A DNA stretch of 64,000 bases from Cochlodiniinecator piscidefendens (GTDB lineage Bacteria; Pseudomonadota; Alphaproteobacteria; Rhodobacterales; Rhodobacteraceae), in the NCBI RefSeq assembly GCF_011326755.1, contig NZ_JAAOIE010000001.1, positions 460,344 to 524,343 on the forward strand, given 5' to 3'. The notes below the pieces were generated by a model. That model was not told where the DNA came from. It did not search any database and saw only the letters and a list, made by a program, of their open reading frames with translations. Both the position numbers and the translations under genes were made by a program. Positions 17,886-27,261 of the stretch are shown piece after piece. Position 1 is the first letter of the stretch, and every line of letters starts with the position of its first letter.

Positions 17886-20135
17886 ATGCAGCAAGATTTA
17901 AACGACTTTGAAAACGCCGTTAGCCCAAAGGGGCTTTTTCTAAGGTACTGCCGGGGCCGCAATCGATTTATGTTGTCGCGGCAAATTGTGACCTTGGCTG
18001 GATCCGCCATCGTTAGCTACATTATCGCGCCCTGGTATGGTTTGCTGACACTTATTATCGGGGTGATAGGTGAAACGATCGACTATGCATACTTGAGCTA
18101 TGCAATCCGTAAGATTGCTCCACAAACCGATATCGCCAAATACCAAAAATATGCAACCGTTACCGCTGCGATCCAAGCTCTCAGCATTAGCTTTTGTGTT
18201 GCTCTGGTATGGCTTCTCGGTGGGGCATCCATGCACTTCTTTGCTCTGACCTTTTTAGCTGGCGCAACAATGGACGCAGGTACCACAGGGCATTTCTTCC
18301 CTGCGGCTACCCGCGCTAAATTTGCAGTGTTTCTGACATCATTCGTAGCCATGTTTTTTCTAGAAATACGCGAACCCCACATGGGGAAACACGAGCTTTT
18401 GGTCGACTTCGTCGCCTCAGCGATGTTCATTTTCCTACTGATGCATCTCTTAAAGTTTCTATATAGCTTTCAAAGACGTAGCATTGACGATGCTCGAGAG
18501 ATTTTTACAAAAAACATGGAGATGGAGCGATCAAACTTTGCGTTAAAAGAACAAGAAGCTCAGGCGCGCAATCTTGCGTTGGTTGCTGAAAATGCAAACG
18601 ACAGCGTCGTAATTTGCGACCCAAATGGCAGAATTACCTGGGTCAACGCAACCTTTACAAAGGTCACCGGCTACACCCCCGAAGACGCCATCGGAAGCGA
18701 TGTTGGTGAATTGCTTAACGCTCCAGAAACATCACAAGAAACAATCGAAAAGATTATTAATGCCTCAATGAATTCCGAAGCGATCAGAGTTGAAGTTCTA
18801 AATAAAACAAAATCAGGCGCACGAATTTGGATCGAGGCCAACATAACTCCTGTTTTTGATGATAACGGTCATCACATTATGAATGTAAGCGTTGAGCGGG
18901 ACATTTCAGAAGCCAAGAAACGTGAACAGGAGTTGGCAGAGGCAAAACAAGAAACAGAGCGCGTTGCTGGCGTAAAGGCGGAGTTTCTGGCGACAATGAG
19001 CCACGAAATCCGCACGCCGATGAACGGGATTATTGGAATGGCTGATTTGCTTAGCCAAACCGAGCTGAATACTGAACAAATGAGCTTTGTCAAAACAATC
19101 ACTGAATCTGGTGAATCTCTTTTGACAATAATTAACGATATCTTGGACATTTCGCGTCTCGACGCCGGAAAAATGCAATTTGAAATGTCCGTCTTTGAAC
19201 CAAAATCTGTCATCCTATCGTCGGTGAACTTGCTAGAACCAATCGCCACAAAGAAAGGGTTGGAGCTCATTGCTAAATTCGATGACGAACAAATTCCTCA
19301 TCTAATAGGAGACAGAGGGCGTTTACGCCAAATTTTGATCAACTTGATCGGAAATGCTATTAAATTCACTGAGCAAGGACATGTTTCCGTTAACATATCC
19401 GGCACGGACAAAGGTTCAGAGTATTCTCTGAATATCGCAATTACGGATACCGGAATTGGCATAGATGACAATAAGCAAGCTAAGATATTTGAAATGTTTT
19501 CACAGGCCAATGGCGAAACGACACGTCGCTTCGGTGGAACAGGCCTAGGTTTAAGCATCAGCCGTTTACTTGCCCGGCAAATGAACGGAGATATTACCCT
19601 AAAATCAAAAACCGGCATTGGATCCACCTTTAGCTTTGAAATATCGATGGAAAAGGCAAAAGAAATTAGTTCGCCTCGCGGTTCAGACCAGGAGACAATG
19701 AGGGAGTTACCCAACGACCTTCATATCATTGTAGCAGAAGACAACAAAACAAACCGCTTTTTGTTGCGGAAAATCTTGGCTCCACTTGGTGGCGACATAC
19801 AATTTGCAGATAATGGCCAAATAGCAGTTGATATGTTCCAGACGCGCTTGCCTGATCTCGTCTTAATGGATGTTTCTATGCCCGTTATGAACGGCATCGA
19901 AGCCTGTAAAGAGATCCGCGCTTATGAAGATGCACTAGGGCTCAACACCATTCCAATCGTTGCTTTGACGGCAAATGCATTTGAAGAGGACCGGGAAAAG
20001 TGTCTGTCAGCCGGAATGTCGGGTTTTTTAACAAAACCGATACGCAAACCCATCTTAATCAACGAGATTGCGCGCCAACTACAAATGTTCGAGGAACAGC
20101 ATCAGGGGCGTTCAAACAATACCGCTGCTTCATAG
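17886..20135 (+). CDS. Membrane-bound hybrid sensor histidine kinase (PAS-HisKA-HATPase-REC)
   Basis: A 749-residue hybrid kinase. Five or six membrane helices occupy residues 30-200. A PAS domain follows at about 225-345 (NDSVVICDPNGRITWVNATF), then HisKA with phospho-acceptor His373 in MSHEIRTPMNGIIGM, the HATPase with N box NLIGNAIKFTEQG and G boxes DTGIGI and FGGTGLGLSI, and a C-terminal receiver (615-735) with phospho-acceptor Asp662 in LVLMDVSMPVMNG. It should autophosphorylate and pass phosphate to its own receiver, but no HPt or output regulator is adjacent. Its last 34 bp overlap the 3' end of the opposite RTX-Hint gene. Confidence 0.93.
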   Translation: MQQDLNDFENAVSPKGLFLRYCRGRNRFMLSRQIVTLAGSAIVSYIIAPWYGLLTLIIGVIGETIDYAYLSYAIRKIAPQTDIAKYQKYATVTAAIQALSISFCVALVWLLGGASMHFFALTFLAGATMDAGTTGHFFPAATRAKFAVFLTSFVAMFFLEIREPHMGKHELLVDFVASAMFIFLLMHLLKFLYSFQRRSIDDAREIFTKNMEMERSNFALKEQEAQARNLALVAENANDSVVICDPNGRITWVNATFTKVTGYTPEDAIGSDVGELLNAPETSQETIEKIINASMNSEAIRVEVLNKTKSGARIWIEANITPVFDDNGHHIMNVSVERDISEAKKREQELAEAKQETERVAGVKAEFLATMSHEIRTPMNGIIGMADLLSQTELNTEQMSFVKTITESGESLLTIINDILDISRLDAGKMQFEMSVFEPKSVILSSVNLLEPIATKKGLELIAKFDDEQIPHLIGDRGRLRQILINLIGNAIKFTEQGHVSVNISGTDKGSEYSLNIAITDTGIGIDDNKQAKIFEMFSQANGETTRRFGGTGLGLSISRLLARQMNGDITLKSKTGIGSTFSFEISMEKAKEISSPRGSDQETMRELPNDLHIIVAEDNKTNRFLLRKILAPLGGDIQFADNGQIAVDMFQTRLPDLVLMDVSMPVMNGIEACKEIRAYEDALGLNTIPIVALTANAFEEDREKCLSAGMSGFLTKPIRKPILINEIARQLQMFEEQHQGRSNNTAAS

Positions 20136-22861
20136 GCCTTCAATGACATTCGTGCAGTCGGGAATACCGAACCTACAGTGGTTGAAAGCTCTGGAAAAAT
20201 CTCGAACAATTCGTTTCGTTGTTCCAAGTCAAGAGCACCCAAACTCATATCTCCCGGTTGGAAGCTTTCGCTCCAGACACCATCGCCAAGCACGATCTCG
20301 TGCCTGTCAAAAACAAAATGGACATATGTGACATCATCAACAGCACTAACCTCAATGTTATCCAGATCAGTTAGATGTTGCGCAGCCACCAATACTTCGT
20401 CGTCACCAAACCACAACTCTGCGGCTTGGCTTTCAATCAGAACTCGGTGCTGTGGCGATAGCAGCGTGTCACAACATGGTTTCCCTTCGCCCAAAGATGA
20501 TTGGAGTAATAAAATAGGACGTAATGCCGGATTTCCCTGCATTTTTGCCTTTGATATATGTTTCGTACCAACCCAGCGGATCGTCTGATATCCATTGTCC
20601 CGCGTAAGAACGGTATCCCCGACTGAAAGTGACCCTGCAGGAACATCACCAAGACGTGTGCGAATTTTAGTGTCAGTGGTAAAACACGGAATAACATCTA
20701 CATTTTCGATATCTGTAAAACTGAGCGTAGACCCATCATTCCATGTTGCAGTTCCGTTTTCTGAGTTATCCGGATCGTATGCGATGCTCACAGGTCCATG
20801 AAGCACAAGGGTATCGTTATCATCCCCCCCTGAGCCACCGTCAACCGTGTCACCGGCGGCACCATGGATAACATCGGCGTCATCCCCGCCCAACAGCAAA
20901 TCTGCACCAGCGCCACCATCCAAGGTATCAGCGCCGCTCTGTCCCTTCAGGACATCATCATCATCACCTCCGGACAAGGAATCGTTCCCAGCCCCGCCGA
21001 TGAGCGTGTCCGCGCCAATTTCACCTAGTAGTTCGTCATTGCCTGCTGCACCGTCGATTAGGTCATCACCAATCCCGCCAAAAACAGTATCGTCATCTAT
21101 ACCCGCGTCCACGTCGTCGTTCCCGGCGCCTGCAAAAATCAGATCGTTTCCAGCACCTGCCTCGATGATATCGTCATTACCCGTTTCTCCCGGAAGCAAC
21201 GCATCTTCGTTGTCAACGAAATCTCCATCAGGATCGCCCGTGTACCCGGTAAAGATGGTATCATCGCCACCGGTTCCGGAGACAATCCCATCCGGTCCAA
21301 GAGGAATGCCAATGGCAACCAGGGCTTCTGGTGTTGACAGTTCTGCAGGCGTCACACCAACCAAGGTAAGGGCCTCACCCCCAGGGAACGTTAGTATCGC
21401 GTGACCGTCCCCACTGGCGGATACGACGACATCATTGGTTGTAACAAGTGTATCGCCATCATCACGCGTTAGGGTCGTTACATCGAGCATGTCGATGCCA
21501 GTATACGTTCCGTCAGCATTTAACGTCGGAGCACTAAACCCCTGTACAACGTCAGTGCCCGATCCGTCAGACAAAACCAAAGTGTCCTGCCCTGATGACA
21601 AAACAATATGTTCTATTTCACCAAAAGTGGCTGTGCTGTCTCCGTCGGAAAAACTACCAGTTCCCGGAGTTGCCGAGGTAAGATCGATCCGAAGATCATC
21701 CGTGACGGCAGATAGATCAAGTGTATCGCCAAGCGTTTCATCTTGGTTTTCGGCAGTGATGGTATCATTGCCAAAGTCATTTTCGATGTGAAACGTATCA
21801 TCACCAAAACCACCCCAAAGGTAATCGTCCCCGACACCGCCATGAATTTCGTCGTTCCCAAAACTACCGCGTAGGAAATCATCGCCTTCGCCACCGAATA
21901 ACGTATCATTTCCGTAGTCACCGTTGACCCGGTCATCACCGATCCCGCCGTGGAATTCATCGTTGCCAGTTCCCGCTTCGGCGGTATCGTTTCCCGCACC
22001 ACCAATCAGGACATCATGGCCAGAGTCACCGTATAGCCAATCAGCGCCTTCGCCACCGTCGAGTGTATCGTTACCGATGTCACCTCTCAGCGTATCCTCG
22101 CCTTCGCCCCCAAGGACGCTATCGTTTCCAGCACCCCCAATGACAGAGTCGTTCCCGGCGCCTGCATGAATAATATCATCGTTTGACCCATCTTCGGCGT
22201 CAGAATGATCAACACGGTCGCCCTCTAAGTCACCGACATAGTCAATATCTATGACATCCGCACCGGATGTGCCTTCGACAATAAAATCGGGAGGCGTGGC
22301 ATCAAGTGTTATGTCACTGATCCCGAAGTTCCCACTGGATGTATGGCTTTCTCCAGCATCAAAAACGAATTCAAGCCGTACAATCGGCCCAGGGATTGCA
22401 ACACTAACAGAATCATCTGCTCCTACAGTTTCCACTCCGGTGCTCGCATTACCGTGGGTATTCAGCACCTCACCATCAACGGTATGCAGGCCGTCCAAAT
22501 CGGAATAGTTGATCGTAACCAACTCGCCCAGTTCATTGTAAGCGCGGATAGTTATACGATCATCCCAAGACCCTGCCCGTTGGTCGAGATCAAATACTTC
22601 AAAATTGAGATTAGAAACCTCTGCGTCGAATCCGATGACGGTTGTTGTCTCAGACGTCAGCCCAGAAACCCACAGCGCCTCTTGCGCAGGCGAGCCCGAG
22701 GTTTGTACCTGAGCAACCTTACCATCTGTAGCCGCAGTTGAGGTTACCTCAAAGCCAATCGCTTCACTGCCTGTACCAAGCGTAAAGTTACCGTTTGCGC
22801 CAGATGCGCTCCAATCCAACGTGTGGTCAGGCATAAGATAATCCCAAATCAAATATGACAT
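20102..22861 (-). CDS. RTX calcium-binding repeat protein with C-terminal Hint domain
   Basis: A 919-residue acidic protein, probably secreted by a type I system since there is no N-terminal signal peptide. Residues 1-200 form a beta-rich leader domain. Two blocks of GGxGxDxxx nonapeptides (about 230-365 and 545-700, for example GGAGNDSVIGGAGNDSVLGG) should bind calcium. A Hint module begins at Cys726 (CFTTDTKIRT) and contains SPQHRVLIES and the usual VTYVHFVFDRHEIVL. Hint-ended RTX proteins are common in Rhodobacteraceae; the module resembles self-processing inteins, but cleavage here is unproven. The 3' end overlaps the histidine kinase gene by 34 bp. Confidence 0.9.
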   Translation of the reverse strand: MSYLIWDYLMPDHTLDWSASGANGNFTLGTGSEAIGFEVTSTAATDGKVAQVQTSGSPAQEALWVSGLTSETTTVIGFDAEVSNLNFEVFDLDQRAGSWDDRITIRAYNELGELVTINYSDLDGLHTVDGEVLNTHGNASTGVETVGADDSVSVAIPGPIVRLEFVFDAGESHTSSGNFGISDITLDATPPDFIVEGTSGADVIDIDYVGDLEGDRVDHSDAEDGSNDDIIHAGAGNDSVIGGAGNDSVLGGEGEDTLRGDIGNDTLDGGEGADWLYGDSGHDVLIGGAGNDTAEAGTGNDEFHGGIGDDRVNGDYGNDTLFGGEGDDFLRGSFGNDEIHGGVGDDYLWGGFGDDTFHIENDFGNDTITAENQDETLGDTLDLSAVTDDLRIDLTSATPGTGSFSDGDSTATFGEIEHIVLSSGQDTLVLSDGSGTDVVQGFSAPTLNADGTYTGIDMLDVTTLTRDDGDTLVTTNDVVVSASGDGHAILTFPGGEALTLVGVTPAELSTPEALVAIGIPLGPDGIVSGTGGDDTIFTGYTGDPDGDFVDNEDALLPGETGNDDIIEAGAGNDLIFAGAGNDDVDAGIDDDTVFGGIGDDLIDGAAGNDELLGEIGADTLIGGAGNDSLSGGDDDDVLKGQSGADTLDGGAGADLLLGGDDADVIHGAAGDTVDGGSGGDDNDTLVLHGPVSIAYDPDNSENGTATWNDGSTLSFTDIENVDVIPCFTTDTKIRTRLGDVPAGSLSVGDTVLTRDNGYQTIRWVGTKHISKAKMQGNPALRPILLLQSSLGEGKPCCDTLLSPQHRVLIESQAAELWFGDDEVLVAAQHLTDLDNIEVSAVDDVTYVHFVFDRHEIVLGDGVWSESFQPGDMSLGALDLEQRNELFEIFPELSTTVGSVFPTARMSLKAYEAAVLFERP

Positions 22862-22992
22862 CGCATAAATTGCAAGTCATCGTGGCACAAATGTGGTTCA
22901 ATTTGGTCGATGTAGCGGTATTACTTAATTGTATGTTATATAAGACTATTTCGTGATAAATCTAATATATAATACGTTTTTATTAAGTAAAG

Positions 22993-23069
22993 TGGCGCGG
23001 TTGACGGGGCTCGAACCCGCGACCCCCGGCGTGACAGGCCGGTACTCTAACCAGCTGAGCTACAACCGC
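22993..23069 (-). tRNA. tRNA-Asp (GTC), copy 1
   Basis: A 77-nt tRNA on the minus strand with encoded CCA. Acceptor GCGGTTG pairs with CAACCGC, the anticodon loop CTGTCAC gives GTC, and the T arm is GCGGGTTCGAGCCCCGT. It differs from copy 2 at one D-loop base (CAGCTGG here, CAGATGG in copy 2). Confidence 0.97.
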
Positions 23070-23077
23070 GCATCTAT

Positions 23078-23215
23078 CACGCTGAGGACTTCTTAAGTGA
23101 GACAAGTGGCGCGGTTGACGGGGCTCGAACCCGCGACCCCCGGCGTGACAGGCCGGTACTCTAACCATCTGAGCTACAACCGCTCTCTTGTCCACTTGAG
23201 GAATTCCTCAGCGTG
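23078..23215 (-). repeat. 29-nt inverted repeat bracketing tRNA-Asp copy 2
   Basis: The left arm (23078-23106) and right arm (23187-23215) are complementary at 22 of 29 positions, with 11 perfect outer pairs (CACGCTGAGGA/TCCTCAGCGTG) and 6 perfect inner pairs (GACAAG/CTTGTC). The arms lie flush against the tRNA 3' end and 3 nt from its 5' end, so the precursor RNA could form a stem closing over the tRNA, as rRNA processing stems do. Confidence 0.6.
23107..23183 (-). tRNA. tRNA-Asp (GTC), copy 2
   Basis: A 77-nt near-identical copy lying 37 bp upstream of copy 1 in the direction of transcription, with encoded CCA and the same anticodon GTC. It is bracketed by a 29-nt imperfect inverted repeat. 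Confidence 0.97.
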
Positions 23216-23346
23216 TGGGCGGGTTTTAGGCTTGCCTGCCCGTCGCGTCAAGCGCGGTTTTGCGCTTTTTTAGAATTCTTTTTCTCACATGACATATCCA
23301 ACCATTTTCACCCCTTAAAAACAGGGGAATTCAGTCAAATTAATAA

Positions 23347-24501
23347 TTAAAAATTTTCCAGCACATTATTGATAGCATTCACAAAAATCGAAACCCCAAC
23401 CGGAATCAACTCCTCTGGAAAATCAAAATCAGGATTGTGTAATTGCGGCTGTTTCAAACCCGAACCAAGGAACAGCATCGCTGCCTTCGCTCCTGATTGA
23501 CCAAAAAGCCCAAAATCTTCGGACCAACGCATCGGTTGATCGGTCAAAGTCAAATTAACCTCCGCCTGATGCGTGGCTTCCTTTAATATTGAAACGGCTT
23601 CGGGGTGGTTGGTGCAATTGTGAAACATGTCATCGTAACCAATCTCGACGCCTAGGTTTTCGCGTTTAGCAATATCGGAGACCAGAGTTTCAGCTTCTGA
23701 AACAAGTGCCATCATGGTCTGGTCTGTAACGGTCCGAAGTGTTGCCCAAACCTCCCCCGCCCCAGGCGAAATTCCATACGCGGCGGCCCCCATCTGGCAA
23801 TGCGTAATTGTCACAAGCCGAAACGCAGAATCTAAAGCGCCGCCCTTTCCCAATTTCGACAATGCAGGCATGAGCTCAGCCATTGCCTGCATCGGAGAAA
23901 TTCCATTTTCAGGATTGGAGGCATGCGATGTTTTTCCACTCAACGCTATGCGCATGCCACGAGAAGCACAATTTGCATTGTCGCCGGCCAACAGGACTTC
24001 ACCGATTTGAAGTCCGGGGACATTATGCAAGGAAAATGCGTAATCTGGACTTATGCTTGAAAACTTGGGATCTTCCAAAACAGAAGCAGCCCCTTTGCCA
24101 GTTTCTTCTGCGGGCTGAAACAAAAGAACGACCCGGCCCGCTTTCAATTTCGTGCGGGATAGGACACGCCCAACCCCGATCGTAATGGCCATATGCCCAT
24201 CATGCCCACATAGATGTGCAACCCCATCAACTTTAGATATATAATCAACATTATTAATTTCATGTATGGGTAAAGCGTCCAACTCACAGCGGATCATAAT
24301 GGTTGGACCATCAGCACCGCTTTCGAACACTGCCGCGACTCCTGCCCCACCCAAACCTGTGATGATCTGGTCAGGCCCACTTGAATTTAGCGCGTCCACT
24401 ATGCGGTCCGCTGTGTTGGTCTCTTTGCCTGAAACTTCGGGGTATTGATGAAGCACGCGACGCAGATCAATCAATTCAGAGATTTCAGTATTGCTAAGCA
24501 T
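23347..24501 (-). CDS. M20-family amidohydrolase (aminoacylase/hippurate hydrolase type)
   Basis: A 384-residue metallopeptidase-fold amidase. The motifs LRRVLHQYPEVSGKE near residue 12, CELDALPIHE near 73, AHLCGHDGHMAI near 95 (metal-binding Cys/His/Asp-His) and LFQPAEETGKGAASVLED near 127 (catalytic Glu pair) identify the HipO/AbgB-like branch that removes acyl groups from N-acyl amino acids. The start at 24501 has AGGAG 7 nt upstream; an upstream in-frame ATG adds 16 residues and lacks a site. Downstream are the tRNA-Asp genes. Upstream, 263 bp without a gene separate it from the YobI-like gene. Exact substrate unknown. Confidence 0.9.
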   Translation of the reverse strand: MLSNTEISELIDLRRVLHQYPEVSGKETNTADRIVDALNSSGPDQIITGLGGAGVAAVFESGADGPTIMIRCELDALPIHEINNVDYISKVDGVAHLCGHDGHMAITIGVGRVLSRTKLKAGRVVLLFQPAEETGKGAASVLEDPKFSSISPDYAFSLHNVPGLQIGEVLLAGDNANCASRGMRIALSGKTSHASNPENGISPMQAMAELMPALSKLGKGGALDSAFRLVTITHCQMGAAAYGISPGAGEVWATLRTVTDQTMMALVSEAETLVSDIAKRENLGVEIGYDDMFHNCTNHPEAVSILKEATHQAEVNLTLTDQPMRWSEDFGLFGQSGAKAAMLFLGSGLKQPQLHNPDFDFPEELIPVGVSIFVNAINNVLENF

Positions 24502-24764
24502 CGCACGACTCCTAATTATTTTTAGGAACCTAATCAAAAAAGGCGACAAATGTCGCCCTCTTCTTCAGTAAATTTTCCGAGCCCGTCTCATAACAAAGTC
24601 AAAAAAATAAATTCAAATTGCGGCGCAAATTGCCAAATCGAAACCAATCAACAAAAACTTGGAGAAAGCACACCACTTAGCGTGCCTGCTCCAATTGTAA
24701 CCATCACAGGACCTTCCAAACGTCCATACGCTACCAAATTGTCATTGTGGACGCCGCCTAATTG

Positions 24765-27026
24765 TTATCCAAGATGCACGGTATCCAAATCTCTGGCAGC
24801 TTCTCGCATGATTTGCTCCAAAGGGTAGGCGACTATCCTCGCGACATGCGCGGTGCTATGCGCACTCTCTGTTGCTACCGCGCCAAAGCCGGGCCACAGG
24901 GAAACCAATGAGGACACCAAAGCCGGAACTTGCGCTCCCCTTTCGTAGTAGCTTGAGAAAAATGGATCGCAGTTTTTGAAGTTGGAGGAAATGTAATCTA
25001 TCGCTTTGGAGATACGTGATTTGTGTTTTATCGAATCTTTTAGGAGATAATCCATCAAGTGCCGATTGAGCACATAGCTTTGACCAAAATCTTCATCACG
25101 CATCGCGGCAACTACTTCTGCCGGACTGTCGATCTGGAAGTCAGGATCTGGGCTATTAAAACTGCGGATTTGAATTAGGAACTTATTATCGTTCGGGGAA
25201 AGTCTCCCTGAGTGGAAAAGGGATGTATATTGGTAATAGGTGTCGTCAAGAAATCCCTCAAATACCAAGAATTTCATCAATTCCGCCCTATCTCCTAGGC
25301 CTTCAAAGCACGCTTCGGTTTGCGCCGAGTTGGCTCGCACCACTTCGCTAAATTTTTGAGTCCGAAGAGCATTAATTTTCGACTTTAACTCACGAATTTC
25401 TAGCCCCGATTGAGCAATGAACTTGGCTGATTTTCTTTCATTTTCTTCCTTTCGGGCCGCAAAGCTGTTGTGCTGATCCACCACCGTCTCGGTGATCGGA
25501 AGTCGGGTTTGGTACCAGCCCCCATTTGAATGGGGCGAGCTATTGACTTGGTCAGCAGCAATGATTTTTTCGAACTCTTTGTGTCCCGGAAGTTGGCCAA
25601 CTGGAAAGCTACTGTTGGAAAATCGAATGTAATGATGATCTGGCGGCAAGTTTTGAATGAGCGCCATCGCGTATATTTTTCGCAGTTCATCAACATCTCG
25701 GGGCAACTGCTTTTGCGCTGATGCGATTTCACCTTCGATTTCAGAGATTTTAGATTTGTAGTTCGCTTCCGAACTGGCAATCATGTCATCGTATTGGGAT
25801 AGTAAGCTAGCAAGAACACCCTTCTGCTGGTGTAGCTCTTCAAAATCAGACGGGAGAACGTTCTTGTAAATCAAAATTGCCAGAAGCTTGTTTGCATCTA
25901 GGATATTTTCTTCATCTTGTTCAAGGTTCGCGACGTAAATTGCGTATTCGTTAAAGATATTTCGGATCAAACGAAGGTCATTTAGGTACCTGGAAACATC
26001 CCGCAAAAACTGCTTATCAAGCCGCTTGTCTAGCGAAAGCCGTTGCCCCTGTTCCAGAACCTTATCAATTGAGTTTGAGTGACTAATAATGGGAACGACT
26101 GGAACAATAAACTCAAAGAACTTTGTTCGATCTGTGTTGGCAAACATGTCGTCGCGAAGTGCGTACAGGAAGCGAACTTGTTGTCTCACACCGGCATTGG
26201 CATTTATTAGGCCGTTGATCTCACGCAATGTCACAAAGATATCGGGATTTTCAAACCGATCTAAGTCTTCGACAACCACAAGGTCATATGACGTGGACTG
26301 AAAGAAATAGATGATTTCGTCCAGATGCCTATTCAGGATCGACTCTTCCTCAGCCGCTTCTGGTGCGATCTCGACGTCCTTGAGGGAAACACCCTTGAGC
26401 GACATGCCAAAGCTTTTAAGGTAAATGTGGTGCAAGGAACGCCACAGGAACACGAACCCGAACGCGAACACTCCCAGATTGAACCAATTTGAACGATCAA
26501 ACGGGGTGAAAAATTCACCTGAAACTAGGTCTGCTCTGCTCTGGAAGAGATACCAAAGTGCAATGCCGCCAAGGACGATCAACAATGAGACGCCTCCGGC
26601 CCACCATTTTGGCGATTGAATTCTTTTGAATCTGGAAAGAGGAAGATTGTTGGCGTCAGCGCCATACAGCATCTGTTGGAGAATGCTTCTTTCGATTTCT
26701 TGCTTGCTTATCTTGCCATTTGATCCACCCATTCCATCCGCTTCAGGGAGGAATGCAGCCAGCGAGATTTGGAGTGCGTTTCCCCTGTAAGTACGAAGGA
26801 AGGACTTGATTACACTACTTTTCCCTGAACCGTACGGGCCTGTCAGAGCGATGTTCGAAACGTCGGGGTTGGTGGTAGCGAATTCGAGCGCCTCTGCGTA
26901 GATGCCTTCTTCGTCGGCTTTGCTAGTAGGCGCAAGGTCAACAAACTTTGCCCGCGCTTCTGTTGAGCCACCCATTCCAAACAGGCGTTTAAAGGATATC
27001 CCGCGAAGCCATCTAAAAAAATTCAC
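24765..27026 (-). CDS. YobI-like membrane P-loop NTPase, shorter than usual
   Basis: A 753-residue protein with Walker A GPYGSGKSS (Lys69), a Walker B-like YDLVVVEDLDRF near residue 250, and two membrane helices at about 139-160 and 183-205 inserted between them, the layout of KAP/YobI NTPases. Long helical coiled coils lie at 430-470 and 545-590. YobI proteins, as I remember them, are near 1200 residues, so the C-terminal third may be missing; the frame stays open for 38 codons after the TAA stop. The start is a GTG. The neighbouring recombinase, XRE and SIR2 genes suggest a defence role, which is inference only. Confidence 0.75.
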   Translation of the reverse strand: MNFFRWLRGISFKRLFGMGGSTEARAKFVDLAPTSKADEEGIYAEALEFATTNPDVSNIALTGPYGSGKSSVIKSFLRTYRGNALQISLAAFLPEADGMGGSNGKISKQEIERSILQQMLYGADANNLPLSRFKRIQSPKWWAGGVSLLIVLGGIALWYLFQSRADLVSGEFFTPFDRSNWFNLGVFAFGFVFLWRSLHHIYLKSFGMSLKGVSLKDVEIAPEAAEEESILNRHLDEIIYFFQSTSYDLVVVEDLDRFENPDIFVTLREINGLINANAGVRQQVRFLYALRDDMFANTDRTKFFEFIVPVVPIISHSNSIDKVLEQGQRLSLDKRLDKQFLRDVSRYLNDLRLIRNIFNEYAIYVANLEQDEENILDANKLLAILIYKNVLPSDFEELHQQKGVLASLLSQYDDMIASSEANYKSKISEIEGEIASAQKQLPRDVDELRKIYAMALIQNLPPDHHYIRFSNSSFPVGQLPGHKEFEKIIAADQVNSSPHSNGGWYQTRLPITETVVDQHNSFAARKEENERKSAKFIAQSGLEIRELKSKINALRTQKFSEVVRANSAQTEACFEGLGDRAELMKFLVFEGFLDDTYYQYTSLFHSGRLSPNDNKFLIQIRSFNSPDPDFQIDSPAEVVAAMRDEDFGQSYVLNRHLMDYLLKDSIKHKSRISKAIDYISSNFKNCDPFFSSYYERGAQVPALVSSLVSLWPGFGAVATESAHSTAHVARIVAYPLEQIMREAARDLDTVHLG

Positions 27027-27179
27027 TGCGATCTCGTCTCGTACAATTTGGTGTGTTCAAGGATTTCAATCAACTCTGACAGGTATCCCAGAGAGCCACA
27101 ACGAATTTTGGGGTTCGGGCGAGCAGTTCTCTCGTCTCAATAGGGATGTCCTCAAACATACACCCCGTTACACGCTGAA

Positions 27180-27220
27180 ATAGTATCAAAATGTCTAGCG
27201 AATCAACCTATTGATACTAT
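27180..27220. promoter_or_regulatory. 10-bp perfect inverted repeat between the NTPase and recombinase genes
   Basis: ATAGTATCAA (27180-27189) and TTGATACTAT (27211-27220) are 21 bp apart, about three helical turns between centres. They lie 42 bp before the recombinase ATG and 154 bp before the NTPase start. They could be an operator controlling the divergent pair, or part of a resolution site for the adjacent serine recombinase. Confidence 0.5.
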
Positions 27221-27261
27221 ATCACTACCTCTAGAGGCACATGAGACACGAGGTAGTCGTT

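Noticed and set aside
20847-21791. Long Ser/Pro-rich plus-strand frames with periodic sequence, looking like repeats or CRISPR-like periodicity
   Set aside because: The period comes from the RTX nonapeptide codons on the minus strand; units are not identical and there are no unique spacers.
22983-23195. 70-codon minus frame with internal duplication
   Set aside because: It lies over the two tRNA-Asp genes; the duplication is the tRNA duplication.
24550-24828. 92-codon plus frame at the island edge
   Set aside because: Overlaps the YobI-like 3' end, with no ribosome site and unnatural composition.
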